Assembly: GCA_902826775.1 (NCBI GenBank)
Contig: CADEHE010000010.1
Location: 1 to 64,000 of the forward strand
From: an uncultured Pseudomonadota bacterium
GTDB lineage: Bacteria; Pseudomonadota; Gammaproteobacteria; Burkholderiales; JALYOK01
Length of the DNA stretch: 64,000 nucleotides
Direction: 5' to 3'
The notes beneath the pieces are model-generated. The model was not told where the DNA came from, did not search any database, and was given only the letters and a program-made list of their open reading frames with translations. Below are positions 27,841-38,700 of the stretch, piece by piece (within the stretch, counting starts at the first letter, position 1; the number at the start of each line of letters is the position of its first letter). Position numbers and translations under genes: made by a program.

Positions 27841-29609
27841 CCGTTAGGGCCTGCGGCGGTGCTAGTGTGGCGGTAAAGGCGTAACAGCACCTTGCGGTCG
27901 CTCGGGCGAGCGCCACGCCAAACTTCCTGCCATGCGGCGCCCAGTTTTGGCGGACGTGAGCGCGGACCCACCGTTAGCAGATGGTTGCAGCTTGCTTCCT
28001 GCGCTGAGTCCACCGGCTTTACGCGCAAGCCGATCGAGTACTCGAACAATGCGCGCTGCGATAAAGCGAAGCCTACGGCCGAAACGCAACTATGTTGGCT
28101 CGCCAGCGCCGAGCGCATGCTCAGCATGGTGGCGCGGTAGCTACGGGCTTCATCGATTACCGGCAGCCACAACGTCATGAGCAGCATCCAGAAAGCGGTA
28201 ATGCCAGCGGTCCAGTTGACGATTGCACGGCGGTTGGAGCGCCTGGCATGCGCGATGATGGCGATCCACAACAGCGTCAGCAACGCGGCGAACAACGTTT
28301 TAGCTAAGCTAAACGGTACGTCGACTCCTGCGGCGACGCGATTCAATTCCCGCGCGAGCTTGGCGGGCCAGCCGAGTTGGCCGGCGATCCATGCTAGCCA
28401 TATGAGCGTGGTGAAAAGCCCAAAAGTCATCATGCCAAACCAGTCCAGCGCGCTTGCCATACCGCGGCGCAAGGAATCTACACTCGCGGCGGCGATCAAG
28501 GCCAATGGTGGCAGCAGCGTTAGCGCGGCGGCATCGCGGGTGTCGTTGGTAATAGTGAGGCCGACAAGAAACACCGCAAAAGCGATGAGCGGCATCCGCA
28601 GCTCGGTGTTGCGCAGCATGCGGCCGCGCTCATACCAGAGCCGCGCCAACACGATGGGAACGCTGGGCCAGGCGTACCACGCCAGTGTGCGCACGAAGTA
28701 GAGTGGATCGCTGTTCGGGCCAAAAATCCCCACGAGCGAGCGCCACTGGCCCTGCCAAAACTGGTGCGCGACTTCCGGCGCTGTTTGCCAAAGCGCGCTG
28801 GGCCACGCGATGAGCCAAGGCGCTGCTGCAAGCACGCCGATCAGCATGCTTGGCCAGGCGCTATTGGTCCCATTAGCGGCGCCATGCCCTGGCCGGCACC
28901 CGGGCGCGAGCGCGCACACGCACATTAGCGCCAGCAGCAAGATGAGGGCAGGGGCCACCCCACCCGCCATGAAGCTGGAGCCCAGGGCTGTGCCGAACAG
29001 GATTGCGCCCAGGCGCGGGTGCTCACCTAGGCGCGTAAGGGCGTAAAGACCCAAGGTCGTCGTGGCAAGCACGGCTGCGTCGGGTGACATTTCATGGGCG
29101 CGAAGCAGCAGACCGAGCGAGCCCATGAACAGGAGCGCGCTAAGGCGCCCGAAACGCGGCCCGAATAGCCGGTTTGCGGTCAATGCAAGCCAGTAGATGG
29201 TGAGTCCGACGAATAGACCGGTGGCCAGCCGAGCGCCGTCATGCGCGGGCAACAGCGCGCCGAAAAGTTTGGCGCTGAGAGCGGCGACCATGGCGTAAAG
29301 CGGAGGCGTGGCGACGTAGGGTTCGCCCGCTGCGATCGGCACGACCCAATCGCCCGTCGTAAGAATGTGATGCGCTAAGCTAAAAGTGATTGCTTCTTCG
29401 GACTTCCAGGGGTCATGGCCGACCAATCCGGGCAGCAGCCAGGCTAAACATACGATCAGAAACAGCACTGTCTTGACCGGTGTTGCCGATCCATCGAACT
29501 CCAAGTGGCGCTCGAACGGCCAGATCTTGGGCCAAAGTTTGCTCGCTTGCGTGGAGTTCACGTTCCGTCTGGTTATCGAAGCGTTTGCGCAGTCTCTCGC
29601 GCTGGACAC
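27837..29609 (-). CDS. ArnT-like/PMT family membrane glycosyltransferase
   Basis: A 590-residue protein with about twelve membrane spans. The first periplasmic loop reads PGLVGHDPWKSEEAITFSLAHH; the Asp-Glu pair of this GT-83/PMT loop is the catalytic signature. TTGDWVVPIAAGEPYVATPPLYAM follows. It transfers a sugar from a polyprenyl-phosphate donor to lipid A, glycoprotein or another periplasmic acceptor; the acceptor is unknown. The GTG at 29609 is uncertain, because the first 40 residues are polar and lack family character. It is convergent with the PA2778 gene, sharing CTAG. Confidence 0.78.
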   Translation of the reverse strand: MSSARDCANASITRRNVNSTQASKLWPKIWPFERHLEFDGSATPVKTVLFLIVCLAWLLPGLVGHDPWKSEEAITFSLAHHILTTGDWVVPIAAGEPYVATPPLYAMVAALSAKLFGALLPAHDGARLATGLFVGLTIYWLALTANRLFGPRFGRLSALLFMGSLGLLLRAHEMSPDAAVLATTTLGLYALTRLGEHPRLGAILFGTALGSSFMAGGVAPALILLLALMCVCALAPGCRPGHGAANGTNSAWPSMLIGVLAAAPWLIAWPSALWQTAPEVAHQFWQGQWRSLVGIFGPNSDPLYFVRTLAWYAWPSVPIVLARLWYERGRMLRNTELRMPLIAFAVFLVGLTITNDTRDAAALTLLPPLALIAAASVDSLRRGMASALDWFGMMTFGLFTTLIWLAWIAGQLGWPAKLARELNRVAAGVDVPFSLAKTLFAALLTLLWIAIIAHARRSNRRAIVNWTAGITAFWMLLMTLWLPVIDEARSYRATMLSMRSALASQHSCVSAVGFALSQRALFEYSIGLRVKPVDSAQEASCNHLLTVGPRSRPPKLGAAWQEVWRGARPSDRKVLLRLYRHTSTAAGPNG

Positions 29610-29643
29610 CGCTCAAGTGCACGATCGGATAGCGGCACCCTGA

Positions 29644-29671
29644 AAAACAAAAAGGCAGCCGCGGCTGCCTT
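29644..29671 (-). terminator. rpmE terminator
   Basis: On the minus strand AAGGCAGCC/GGCTGCCTT forms a 9-bp stem with a 2-nt loop, followed by TTTGTTTTT. It lies about 25 bp after the L31 stop. Confidence 0.85.
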
Positions 29672-29693
29672 CAAGTGTAACCTTAAATACACT

Positions 29694-29897
29694 CTACTTC
29701 ATGCTGTATTTTTGACGGAAGCGCTCGACGCGTCCCGCCGTATCGACGATTTTCTGCTTGCCGGTGTAGAAGGGATGGCAATTGGAGCACACCTCGATAG
29801 TCAGCGCCTTCGACATGGTCGAGCGCGTCTTAAAGCTATTGCCACAACTGCAGGTCACGTTGACTTCGTTGTAGGCAGGGTGGATTTTGTCTTTCAT
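29694..29897 (-). CDS. rpmE: 50S ribosomal protein L31
   Basis: A 67-residue L31 of the zinc-binding (C+) type, with Cys pairs in TCSCGNSF and [27 protein letters not shown] is the conserved C-terminal segment. It is a component of the large subunit central protuberance. It is flanked by strong terminators on both sides, so it is probably transcribed alone. Confidence 0.95.
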   Translation of the reverse strand: MKDKIHPAYNEVNVTCSCGNSFKTRSTMSKALTIEVCSNCHPFYTGKQKIVDTAGRVERFRQKYSMK

Positions 29898-29993
29898 GGC
29901 GAGTCCAGAGCTAGGCTGCGAAACCGTGCATTATCCCTCTTAAAGGTTCGGCGGGCAAGCCGACTCGACAGCTTGCCCGCCGACACCCACAAC

Positions 29994-30020
29994 AAAAAAG
30001 CCCGGTCGCCCGGGCTTTTT
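29994..30020. terminator. csp terminator, bidirectional
   Basis: AAAAAAGCCCGG and CCGGGCTTTTT enclose a 4-nt loop, with A- and T-runs on either side. It sits 19 bp after the cold-shock gene stop on the minus strand. Confidence 0.85.
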
Positions 30021-30038
30021 GCTAACAATCCGGGGACG

Positions 30039-30245
30039 TTAGTCAATCGGGCGAATGTTAGTCGCCTGCTTACCTTTGGGACCCGTGGTTACCTCAAACG
30101 ACACCTTTTGCTTTTCTTTTAGAGTCTTGAAGCCGCTTGCCTCGATCGCGGAGAAGTGAGCGAACAAATCGTCGCCACCTTGATCGGGGGTGATAAAGCC
30201 AAAACCCTTGGAGTCGTTAAACCACTTAACGGTACCTGTTGCCAT
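30039..30245 (-). CDS. Cold-shock domain protein
   Basis: A 68-residue CSD protein with both RNA-binding motifs, KGFGFITPD and DLFAHFSAI, and GTVKWFND at the start. It binds single-stranded RNA/DNA and may act as an RNA chaperone or antiterminator. ATG 30245 was chosen because it starts the domain. The 5' untranslated region carries three stacked GC hairpins. A paralogue lies at 39158. Confidence 0.93.
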   Translation of the reverse strand: MATGTVKWFNDSKGFGFITPDQGGDDLFAHFSAIEASGFKTLKEKQKVSFEVTTGPKGKQATNIRPID

Positions 30246-30270
30246 ATGTATATATTCCTCAACTAAACTC

Positions 30271-30330
30271 GGGCCGAAGCCCAAACTAAAAACGGGCCGA
30301 AGCCCACATCAAAAAACGGGCTAACGCCCG
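30271..30330 (-). promoter_or_regulatory. Three tandem GGGC hairpins upstream of csp, two with UUCG loops
   Basis: On the minus strand the order is CGGGCGTTAGCCCG followed by T6, then GGGCTTCGGCCC followed by GTTTTT, then GGGCTTCGGCCC. They are spaced about 23 nt apart. The first two are terminator-like (stem plus U-run). The block lies 26-85 nt before the csp start and downstream of rho. It may terminate rho mRNA and also gate csp transcription. The rest of the gap (30331-30552) holds no recognised gene; TTGAATATTCAA is a small palindrome in it. Confidence 0.75.
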
Positions 30331-30552
30331 GTCGGCACGATGATCAAGATTGAGGAGATGACGACTGTAGCACCGAGAACCGGAAACTCCCGACGAACCT
30401 ATTCACTTCTTGAAAATCCTGCTTGCTGCACCTTACGCCTATCTTGACGTCGGCACAAGCGAAAAATGGAGTTTATTGTTGAATATTCAAGTAATCCGTG
30501 AAAAATATCCTGCCGACAGGCGAGCAGATCGATGGCACCTTGAAAGTCGCTG

Positions 30553-31812
30553 CTAGCCGCGCCGCATCGAATCAAAGAAATCGCCGTTGCTCTTGGTCGC
30601 TTTGACCTTGTCGAGCAAGAATTCCATCGCTTCCAACTCGTCCATCGGGTAAAGCAGTTTGCGCAAGATCCAGACTTTCTGCAGAACTTCGGGCTTTAGC
30701 AGCAACTCTTCGCGCCGCGTACCGGAGCGATTGACGTTGATCGAGGGGTAGATGCGCTTCTCAGCCATGCGGCGATCCAAGTGGATCTCCATATTGCCGG
30801 TGCCTTTGAACTCCTCGTAGATCACGTCGTCCATGCGCGAGCCGGTGTCAATCAGCGCGGTCGCGATAATCGTCAGCGAGCCGCCTTCTTCGACGTTGCG
30901 TGCCGCGCCGAAGAAACGCTTGGGGCGCTGCAGCGCGTTGGAATCCACGCCGCCGGTTAGTACTTTGCCGGAAGCGGGAACGACGGTATTGTAGGCGCGT
31001 GCTAGACGCGTGATCGAATCGAGCAGAATGACCACATCCTTCTTATGCTCGACCAAGCGCTTGGCCTTCTCGATCACCATTTCGGCCACTTGTACGTGAC
31101 GCGAAGCCGGCTCATCGAATGTCGATGAAACCACTTCGCCCTTCACTGAGCGCTGCATTTCCGTAACCTCTTCCGGGCGCTCGTCGATCAATAGGACGAT
31201 GAGCGAGACTTCCGGATGATTGGCGGTAATCGAGTGCGCGATGTGCTGCAGCATCACGGTCTTACCTGCTTTCGGCGGCGAGACGATTAAGCCGCGCTGG
31301 CCTTTGCCGATCGGCGCGACGATATCGATGATGCGCCCGGTGATATTTTCTTCCGCCTTGATGTCGCGTTCGAGCCGCATTGGCTCGGTTGGAAACAATG
31401 GCGTTAAGTTTTCGAACAGGATCTTCTGCTTCGAATTCTCCGGCGGCTCGTGGTTGACCGAGTCGACCTTCACCAGAGCGAAATAGCGCTCGCCGTCTTT
31501 CGGCGTGCGTATTTCGCCGGTGATGGTGTCGCCGGTGTGCAGGTTGAAGCGGCGAATTTGCGATGGGCTTACGTAGATGTCATCCGGGCTGGCCAAATAA
31601 GAAGTGTCCGGCGAACGCAGAAATCCGAAGCCGTCCTGCAACACTTCCAGTGTGCCTTCGCCGTAAATCGTTTCGCCTTTTTTGGCGTGGTTTTTCAGCA
31701 GGGCGAAGATGAGTTCTTGCTTACGTAAGCGGTTGGCACCCTCGATTTCGCTGGTGACAGCCATCTGCACCAAGTCAGTGACGTGGTGGTTCTTGAGATC
31801 GGAAAGATGCAT
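30553..31812 (-). CDS. rho: Transcription termination factor Rho
   Basis: A 419-residue hexameric RNA helicase of standard length. The N-terminal RNA-binding CSD contains [29 protein letters not shown]. Walker A is [11 protein letters not shown] near residue 178, Walker B is [16 protein letters not shown], and [22 protein letters not shown] is the Q/R-loop region. It is normal in every motif I could see. trxA lies upstream on the same strand, with a hairpin between. Confidence 0.97.
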   Translation of the reverse strand: MHLSDLKNHHVTDLVQMAVTSEIEGANRLRKQELIFALLKNHAKKGETIYGEGTLEVLQDGFGFLRSPDTSYLASPDDIYVSPSQIRRFNLHTGDTITGEIRTPKDGERYFALVKVDSVNHEPPENSKQKILFENLTPLFPTEPMRLERDIKAEENITGRIIDIVAPIGKGQRGLIVSPPKAGKTVMLQHIAHSITANHPEVSLIVLLIDERPEEVTEMQRSVKGEVVSSTFDEPASRHVQVAEMVIEKAKRLVEHKKDVVILLDSITRLARAYNTVVPASGKVLTGGVDSNALQRPKRFFGAARNVEEGGSLTIIATALIDTGSRMDDVIYEEFKGTGNMEIHLDRRMAEKRIYPSINVNRSGTRREELLLKPEVLQKVWILRKLLYPMDELEAMEFLLDKVKATKSNGDFFDSMRRG

Positions 31813-31905
31813 GGACGAATGCCGTTAGGAGGACTTAAGAGAAAGCCGAAGTATGGAATCAGTGGGGGAGACGTGCCCCCTAGGCGGGAAACCGGTTTTC
31901 AAAGA

Positions 31906-31925
31906 TTCCGCCTTTGGGGGCGGAA
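31906..31925. terminator. Hairpin between trxA and rho
   Basis: TTCCGCC and GGCGGAA form a perfect 7-bp stem with a 6-nt loop, 31 bp after the trxA stop on the minus strand. The T-tract is weak (ATCTTT). Confidence 0.5.
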
Positions 31926-31955
31926 CCCTCTACTCACGCGACAATACTAGCGGTA

Positions 31956-32282
31956 CTACAGATTGCTGTCAATGAATGCGCTCAATTGCGATTTCGACAA
32001 CGCGCCCATCTTATTGGCCACTTCCACGCCGTTTTTGAACAGCATTAGCGTGGGGATGCCGCGAATGTTGTACTTTGGCGGTATCTCACTGTTTTCGTCG
32101 ACGTTCAGCTTGGCGATCTTGAGGCGGCCGGCATATTCGCGCGCCACTTGGTCGAGGACGGGAGCGAGGCCTTTGCAGGGGCCGCACCATTCCGCCCAGT
32201 AGTCGACCAGAACGGGTTGATCGGATTGCAGTACTTCTTGCTCGAAATTGGAATCGGTTACGTGCTGGATGAGTTGACCCAT
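31956..32282 (-). CDS. trxA: Thioredoxin
   Basis: A 108-residue thioredoxin with the WCGPCK active site (Cys33 and Cys36) and the cis-proline in IRGIPTLMLFKNG. It reduces cytosolic disulfides with thioredoxin reductase. ATG 32282 (GQLIQHV) matches the family start; the frame open to 32318 lacks support. trxA followed by rho is a common gene order. It is divergent from the ferredoxin gene. Confidence 0.96.
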   Translation of the reverse strand: MGQLIQHVTDSNFEQEVLQSDQPVLVDYWAEWCGPCKGLAPVLDQVAREYAGRLKIAKLNVDENSEIPPKYNIRGIPTLMLFKNGVEVANKMGALSKSQLSAFIDSNL

Positions 32283-32455
32283 GTGGATCCGGTTGATTGG
32301 CAAGAGGTGTCTGAGCACAGATTATCAGGGGCACGCTGGAACTTTCAAGTCCCCCTGAAAATCGGGCACGATCCATGCTTAAGCGGCGTCTTCGTTGCGC
32401 GAAGCGGCTTGCGCTTCTGGTAAAATTGCCGTCACGTTTTTCTTCAGGCAAACCG

Positions 32456-32779
32456 ATGACTTACGTCGTAACCGAGGCATGTATCAAGTGCAAATATACC
32501 GATTGTGTGGAGGTTTGTCCGGTCGATTGTTTTCGCGAAGGGCCCAACTTTCTTGTAATCGATCCGGACGAATGTATCGATTGCACCTTGTGCGTGCCGG
32601 AATGTCCAGTCGAGGCGATCTTCGCCGAAGATGAAGTGCCGGAAAATCAGCGCGCGTTCACCGCGCTCAACGCCGAGCTCGCCAAAGCGTGGAAGCCGAT
32701 CGTCGCGCGCAAAGAAGCGCCGCCGGATGCTGACGAGTGGAAAGACGTTAAGAACAAGATCGACAAGCTAGAGCGCTAA
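32456..32779 (+). CDS. fdxA: 7Fe ferredoxin
   Basis: A 107-residue FdxA-type ferredoxin. The first cluster region [18 protein letters not shown] and the second [17 protein letters not shown] match a 3Fe-4S/4Fe-4S protein. The tail [15 protein letters not shown] is typical of the long FdxA form. It is an electron carrier with unspecified partners. It is followed within 21 bp by the nuclease gene. Confidence 0.92.
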   Translation: MTYVVTEACIKCKYTDCVEVCPVDCFREGPNFLVIDPDECIDCTLCVPECPVEAIFAEDEVPENQRAFTALNAELAKAWKPIVARKEAPPDADEWKDVKNKIDKLER

Positions 32780-32800
32780 CTCGCTCGCGCAGCTTCGGCC

Positions 32801-35557
32801 ATGACGACCGATCATGGCGTGCGTACTCACCGCATTGCCGCGCCAGACTGTGTTGATCAAACAGCGCACTTAATTCTCGACGCGGCGATCGGGCAGTTGC
32901 CCGATCTGTCCGACACCGTCGTCCTACTACCGCACCTATTCCTAGCGCGCCCGCTGAGTGAGCGCTTGGCGCAGCTTACCGCGCGCGCACTGCTGCTGCC
33001 ACGTTTCACAACCTTCGGCATGCTCGCGCAGAGCATGCCGCTGGGGCGCCCCGTGCTGCCTGCGCCGTGCCGTCAAGCGCTTCTTCACGATGCGCTGCGC
33101 GGCACGCCATGGTTCCGCGCCGGTAGTTTGTGGCGCGCCAGCGACGAGCTGTTGGCCTTAATCGATGAGCTTGACCGCTATGCGCCGCACGGTGCCAAGG
33201 CCATTGAGCTTGCGATCGGCGCCGGGCGCTTGCTCGATATGGAAGCGCAACTGGTGGCGCGGCTGGGCGGTGCGCTCAATGCGGATGGCGATGATGTTCT
33301 GACTCCGCTCGCCGCGTACCGTGCACAACTCGAGCAAGTCGAGGCGCGCGCGCCCTTGTTCGTGCTCGGCGTCGAGCGTTTTAGTCCGGTCGAACGCGAG
33401 TTTCTCGATCGCTACGCGAGCCGCCAGCCGGTTCACGTCGTGCAGAGCGCGCTGTTATTCGAACATTCGCCGCGCGCGGCGTTGTTGGCCAGCGCTTGGC
33501 CGGAAGCGACTTTGCCGGCAGGACCGGGCGGCGATGAGCTGGCGCCGTCAACGCTCGTAATCCGCTCGCAACGCTTGCTCGATGCCCATCCCGCAAGCCC
33601 GGCGCGCGACTGGATTCAATTTTATGATGCACCTGCTCTCGAAAGCCAAGCGCAAGCAGCTGTGCTACAAGTTCAGCGCTGGCTGTCGGCGGGCCTGTCG
33701 CGCATCGCTATCGTTGCACAAGACCGCATGGCTACACGGCGCGTGCGCGCACTGCTCGAGCGCGTCGATGTGCTGGCAAAGGATGAAGCCGGATGGCGCT
33801 TGTCCACCACTGCGGCAAGCACCGTGCTGATGCGCTGGCTCGATACGCTGACCGGCGAGTTCGGCTATCGGGAGCTGTTTGACTTCTTGAGCTCACCGTT
33901 CGTGTCGGCCGAAGGCGCGGCGTTCGAGCGTCAGCGCGCTTTGGCCGATATCGATGCCGTTGCGCGCAAGAAAAATTGGGTGCGCGGCTTGACGCAGTTG
34001 CAGCAGTGGGTGCGCGAGGCGTCGCCGCGTGCGCACGCCAACGTGGTGTTGGCGCACATTGCGCAGGCGGCGCAAGTATTCCTCGGTGAAACGCTCGCGG
34101 CGCGGGTCCCGGGACGTAACACCCTTAGCCGCTGGGTCGAGCTGCTCGAGCGCAGCTTGCACTTGCTCGGCGTGGATCAGGCTTTAGCCCAAGATGCGGC
34201 TGGCCAGCAACTGCTGGCGCGCTTGGCGGAGCGCCGCGCGCAGATCGCGTCGCATCCGGCGCGCTACAGCTTCTCGCAATGGCGGGATTGGCTCAGTCAC
34301 GATTTGGAAAGCGCGTATTTTCTCGACACCTCGGTCGACAGTCCGGTCGTCATCACTTCGCTCGAGAATCTGCGCTTGCGCCCCTTCGATGCGGTTGTAG
34401 TTGTCGGTGCGGACGAGGATCATCTGTTCGGTACGCCGCCGGCCGGATTTTTCAACGAGCGGGTGCGCGCGCAGCTTGGTCTGCCGACATATGCCGAGCG
34501 CGTGCAAGAACAGTTGCGCGCGTTGTGCGAAAGCATGCTGCTCGCGCGCGCAGTGCTCATTGTTTGGCAGAGCGTCAACGAAGGTGCGCCCCGCAGTGCC
34601 AGCGCCTTCGTCGAACGCCTTGTCGCCCTGCATAAGTTCGCCTATGACGGTGATGCGCTGCGCGATCCGGTTCTGCAAGCGCTGCTGGATGCACAACAGC
34701 CGCGCGCGCCGCTGAGCGTCGGCGCGTTGGCCGCGCCACGCGCGTTGCCGCCGTCGTCGTTGCTGCCGGCGCGCATCAGCGTGAGCGCCTATCAAAGTTT
34801 GATCAAGTGCCCGTATCAGTTTTTCGCTGGTTATGTGCTCGGACTCAAGCAAGGAGACGAAGTGCGCGAGGAAATGGACAAGCGCGACTTCGGCCACTTT
34901 GTGCACGCGGTGTTGCAGCGCTTTCACGCGCAGCATCCGCTGCTGCAATCGCTGCCGCGCGAAGCTGCGCGTGCCGAACTGGCGCTGATTGCGCAGGACG
35001 AACTCGCGCGCTGGCAACAGCGCAGCGCGCTCAATCGCGCCTGGCGCTTGCGCTGGGACGGGCTGGTCGACGCCTATCTCGATTGGCAAGCGCAGCGTGA
35101 AGCGCAAGGTTGGCGCTGGCGCGCAGCAGAGATCGATCGCGAGGCGACGCTCGCGCTGGCGAGCGGCAGCACGTTGACGTTGCGCGGACGCATCGACCGC
35201 GTCGACGCGCGCGCCGTAGACGCCGGCACCGAGCATGCGCTGATCGACTACAAGACGCGCGATGCGGGCAAGCTGCACGCTGAGCAGAAGAAGCCCGGCG
35301 AAGACGTGCAACTGCCGGCCTACGCCACGCTCTACGGGGCGGCGGTGGCGCAAGCGGGCTATTTAAGCGTCGATCAAGACGAAGTCAAAGAGGTCACGGT
35401 CGAGAACATCGACGCGCTCGCGGCAAGCAACCTCGCGCGGCTGCGTGAAGTGTTCGATGCCATGCACGTAGGGGCGGCGCTGCCGGCGCAGGGCGTGAGC
35501 AAAGCCTGTGAGCACTGCGAAGCGCGCGGCCTGTGCCGCCGCGATGTATGGGCTTAG
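32801..35557 (+). CDS. PD-(D/E)XK nuclease, AddB-like probable DNA repair protein
   Basis: A 918-residue protein like the TIGR03623 family. The N-terminal two thirds are a degenerate helicase-like scaffold (no intact Walker A seen), as in AddB. The C-terminal nuclease has GRIDRVDAR followed by ALIDYKTRD, the D...DxK catalytic site. Cys residues at KCPYQFFAGYVLGLK and in the final CEHCEARGLC suggest the 4Fe-4S cluster of AddB-type nucleases. It probably pairs with the helicase-nuclease at 35742 for double-strand break processing. The gap to that gene is 184 bp and unusually AT-rich. Confidence 0.85.
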   Translation: MTTDHGVRTHRIAAPDCVDQTAHLILDAAIGQLPDLSDTVVLLPHLFLARPLSERLAQLTARALLLPRFTTFGMLAQSMPLGRPVLPAPCRQALLHDALRGTPWFRAGSLWRASDELLALIDELDRYAPHGAKAIELAIGAGRLLDMEAQLVARLGGALNADGDDVLTPLAAYRAQLEQVEARAPLFVLGVERFSPVEREFLDRYASRQPVHVVQSALLFEHSPRAALLASAWPEATLPAGPGGDELAPSTLVIRSQRLLDAHPASPARDWIQFYDAPALESQAQAAVLQVQRWLSAGLSRIAIVAQDRMATRRVRALLERVDVLAKDEAGWRLSTTAASTVLMRWLDTLTGEFGYRELFDFLSSPFVSAEGAAFERQRALADIDAVARKKNWVRGLTQLQQWVREASPRAHANVVLAHIAQAAQVFLGETLAARVPGRNTLSRWVELLERSLHLLGVDQALAQDAAGQQLLARLAERRAQIASHPARYSFSQWRDWLSHDLESAYFLDTSVDSPVVITSLENLRLRPFDAVVVVGADEDHLFGTPPAGFFNERVRAQLGLPTYAERVQEQLRALCESMLLARAVLIVWQSVNEGAPRSASAFVERLVALHKFAYDGDALRDPVLQALLDAQQPRAPLSVGALAAPRALPPSSLLPARISVSAYQSLIKCPYQFFAGYVLGLKQGDEVREEMDKRDFGHFVHAVLQRFHAQHPLLQSLPREAARAELALIAQDELARWQQRSALNRAWRLRWDGLVDAYLDWQAQREAQGWRWRAAEIDREATLALASGSTLTLRGRIDRVDARAVDAGTEHALIDYKTRDAGKLHAEQKKPGEDVQLPAYATLYGAAVAQAGYLSVDQDEVKEVTVENIDALAASNLARLREVFDAMHVGAALPAQGVSKACEHCEARGLCRRDVWA

Positions 35558-35741
35558 TCCATATATTCGTGACGGCGCGATTCAAGAACCGCTTCATTGC
35601 CGGGCAGGCGGGAGTCGATAACCCCCTTTGCGCAGCCAATGGCGACCGCTTTGGAGGAGCGATGGATGCGTCGCTACCTTGTGTAACTATTAATAGTATA
35701 AGCACGAAATTGAACAAATTAGCTTGGTTTATAGGTAACCT

Positions 35742-38700
35742 GTGACCAGTAACTTGCAAATCGCACTCGATCCACGCCGCAGCGTGGTGGTCGAGGCGTG
35801 CGCCGGCAGCGGCAAGACTTGGCTGCTGGTGTCGCGCATCTTGCGTTTGCTGCTCGACGGCGCGGAGCCAGCGGAGATTTTGGCGATCACCTTTACGCGC
35901 AAGGCCGCGGAGGAAATGCGCCTGCGCTTGCATACATGGCTGCGTCAACTCGCCACGCAGCCGGACGCGGAGGTGCGCCAAATGTTGCGCGAACGCGGCA
36001 TCGCATCGCGCGAGGAAGACGCGGCGCTTGAAAACGCGCGCGGGCTGTTCGAGCGCGTGCTGTGTGCGCAACCCGGCATCGGCATCACGACTTTTCACGG
36101 CTGGTATCTGCAACTCATGCAGCGCGCGCCGCTGGAAGCTGGTGCTAGCCAGAACGACGGCGGCGGCATCCCGCGCGACGCGTCCCTGCTCGAAGAGACA
36201 GGCACGCTCATGGAGAGTGCGTGGCGCCAGTTCGCCGATGCGGCGTACGCCGATGCGGCACTCGCGCCGCATTTGGACGCGTTGTTCGCGGGTTACGGTT
36301 TGGATTCGACGCGCAAGCTACTGTTCTCCTTCGTGCAGCGCCGCGCGGAGTGGTGGGCGTACACACAGGGACAAGGCAATGCGGTCGAGGCGGCGCTGCG
36401 CGCAGTGCAGCGCACACTCGAAATGCAACCGGGCGACCAGCCCATCGCCGCGTTCTTCAGCGAAGCGCTGACCTCGCGCGCGCTGCGCGAATATGCCGCG
36501 CGCCATGTTCGTGAGGGCACAGAACAAGCCGAACATGCCGCTGCGCTGCTGCGTGCGATGGACAGCGCGGACTGGGCAGCCGCCTATGCCGCATTGTGTA
36601 AAACAGCGCTGACCAAAGCGGGCGGTGTCCGCAAGCACCCGAATATGCACGCGGGGCTGCGCCAACGCATCGAAGCGCTGCTCGAAGCCGTTCTCGAACA
36701 AGACATCTACAACCTTAACGCTGCGGGCTTGGCGTGCGGTGCCGCGTTTCTGGCGCAGTATCAGGAAAGCAAAGCGGCACAAGGCGTGGTCGACTACGCC
36801 GATCTCGAATGGTTCGGCTATCGCTTGCTAAGCGAGCCCGACTACTGCGGCTATCTGCAGACCAAGCTCGACGCGCGCTACAAGCACTTGCTCATCGACG
36901 AATTTCAGGACACCAATCCGCTTCAGTGGCAAGGCTTGCGCGCGTGGCTGGACAGTTACACCGGCGCTGGCGAGCGGCCGACGGTGTTCATGGTTGGCGA
37001 TCCAAAGCAATCGATCTATGGATTTCGCCGTGCCGATCCGGAGGTGTTCCGCGCCGCGGGCGATTTTCTGGTCGAGCATTTTGCCGCGCAGCGCGTGGCG
37101 ACCGATACCTCGTACCGCGCCGCGCCGGGCGTGCTTGCCGTGCTGAACAAGCTCTTCGGCACGCTAACCGGCTTCAATGATTTTCGTGCACACAGCGCAG
37201 TGCACGCCAAGCTGCCGGGCTGTGTCGTCACCGTTGCGGTCGCGGCCGCGCCTGCCGCCGCGCAAGCGGGCGTTCCGAGCACCGAGTTGCGCAACCCGCT
37301 GCGGGAAGCGTTGCTCGATCCCGAGAAGCGCGAACGCGAGCGTGAAGCGCACATGATTGCGCGTACCATCCGCGACTTGGTCGGGCGCTTGCAGGTTGAA
37401 GATCGCGCACTGCAGGGCAAGCGCGCGGCGCGTTTTGCGGATTTCATGTTGCTGGTGCGCAAGCGCACGCACTTGGAAGTCTACGAGCACGCGTTGCGCG
37501 AGGCGCGCATTCCGTACCTCACTACACGCCAGGGCGGGCTGCTCAGCACACTCGAAGTCGTTGACATGCGCGCGCTGCTGCGCTTGCTCATCGCGTCCCA
37601 CGACGACTTGGCGCTGGCGCAAGTGCTGCGCTCGCCGCTGTTCGGCGCAGGTGAAGAAGATTTGATTAGCCTTGCCGCGCGCCGCGAACCGACTTGGTGG
37701 CAACGCTTGCGCGCGTGCGCGCAAAGCGCCGATGCTGGCGCAGTGCATAAGCTCGCCGCAGAGCACCTCTCGGCCTGGTTCGCTTTGGCCGACCGCGTGC
37801 CGGTGCATGATTTGCTCGATCGCGTCTACGCTCAAGCCGATGTAATGAACGCGTATAGCGCATCGGTTGCGCCCGCGCAGCGCAGCGCGGTGACGGCGAA
37901 CTTGCTGGCCTTCATGGAGCTTGCGCTGAAGCAGGGCAGCGGCCGCTTTCCGAGCATTGCCCGCTTTCTAACGGAACTGGAGCAACTGGAGCGCTTGCGC
38001 GCCGAAGAAGCGCCCGACGAAGCGCCGCTGGGCGAGCCGGGCGACTGCTTGCAGATTCACACCGTGCACAGCGCGAAGGGGTTGGAAGCGCCGGTAGTCT
38101 GGCTGATCGATGCCGCCGACGAGGCGACGCGCGCGCGCGCCTACGACGCGCTGGTGCATTGGCCGCCGCAGGAGGCAAGACCGCAGCATTTTTCCTTGTA
38201 CACGAACAAGTCGCAGCGCGGCGCGCGGCGGCAGCGCTATTTCGACGCCGAAGCGCAGCGCGAAGGGCGCGAGCGCTTGAACTTGCTTTATGTCGCGAGC
38301 ACGCGTGCCCAGCAAGCGTTAATCGTCAGCGCATCGAAGCCGCCCAGCGGCGGAGGCAACAACGCGCCGCCGAGCTGGTACGAATTACTCACGACCGTCG
38401 CGCCGCCCGTGCCGGATGCGGCACAAGAACTGTTCGCTCGCCTCGGCGCCGTCGAGCGTGCGCCGGCGCAACAGCAACTGGCGTTCGGCGAAGATATGTC
38501 CGCCTCGGAGCAAGACGCTCGCATCGCTGCGACGCAACCGCCGCGGCACGCGGCCGTCGGTCAGCGCGGCGCCCTCAAATCGGCGGCACAGGCCAGGGGT
38601 ATAGCATGGCATTTAGCTGCTGAAGCGATCATTGAGAACAATCAGGCAGTAGTATCATCGATTCCGGATGAGCTGCGCGAACAAGTGCAGACCGCGCTTA

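Noticed and set aside
34184..35353. 389-codon minus-strand open frame opposite the AddB-like gene
   Set aside because: Antisense shadow; the sense strand encodes the nuclease motif and Cys cluster.
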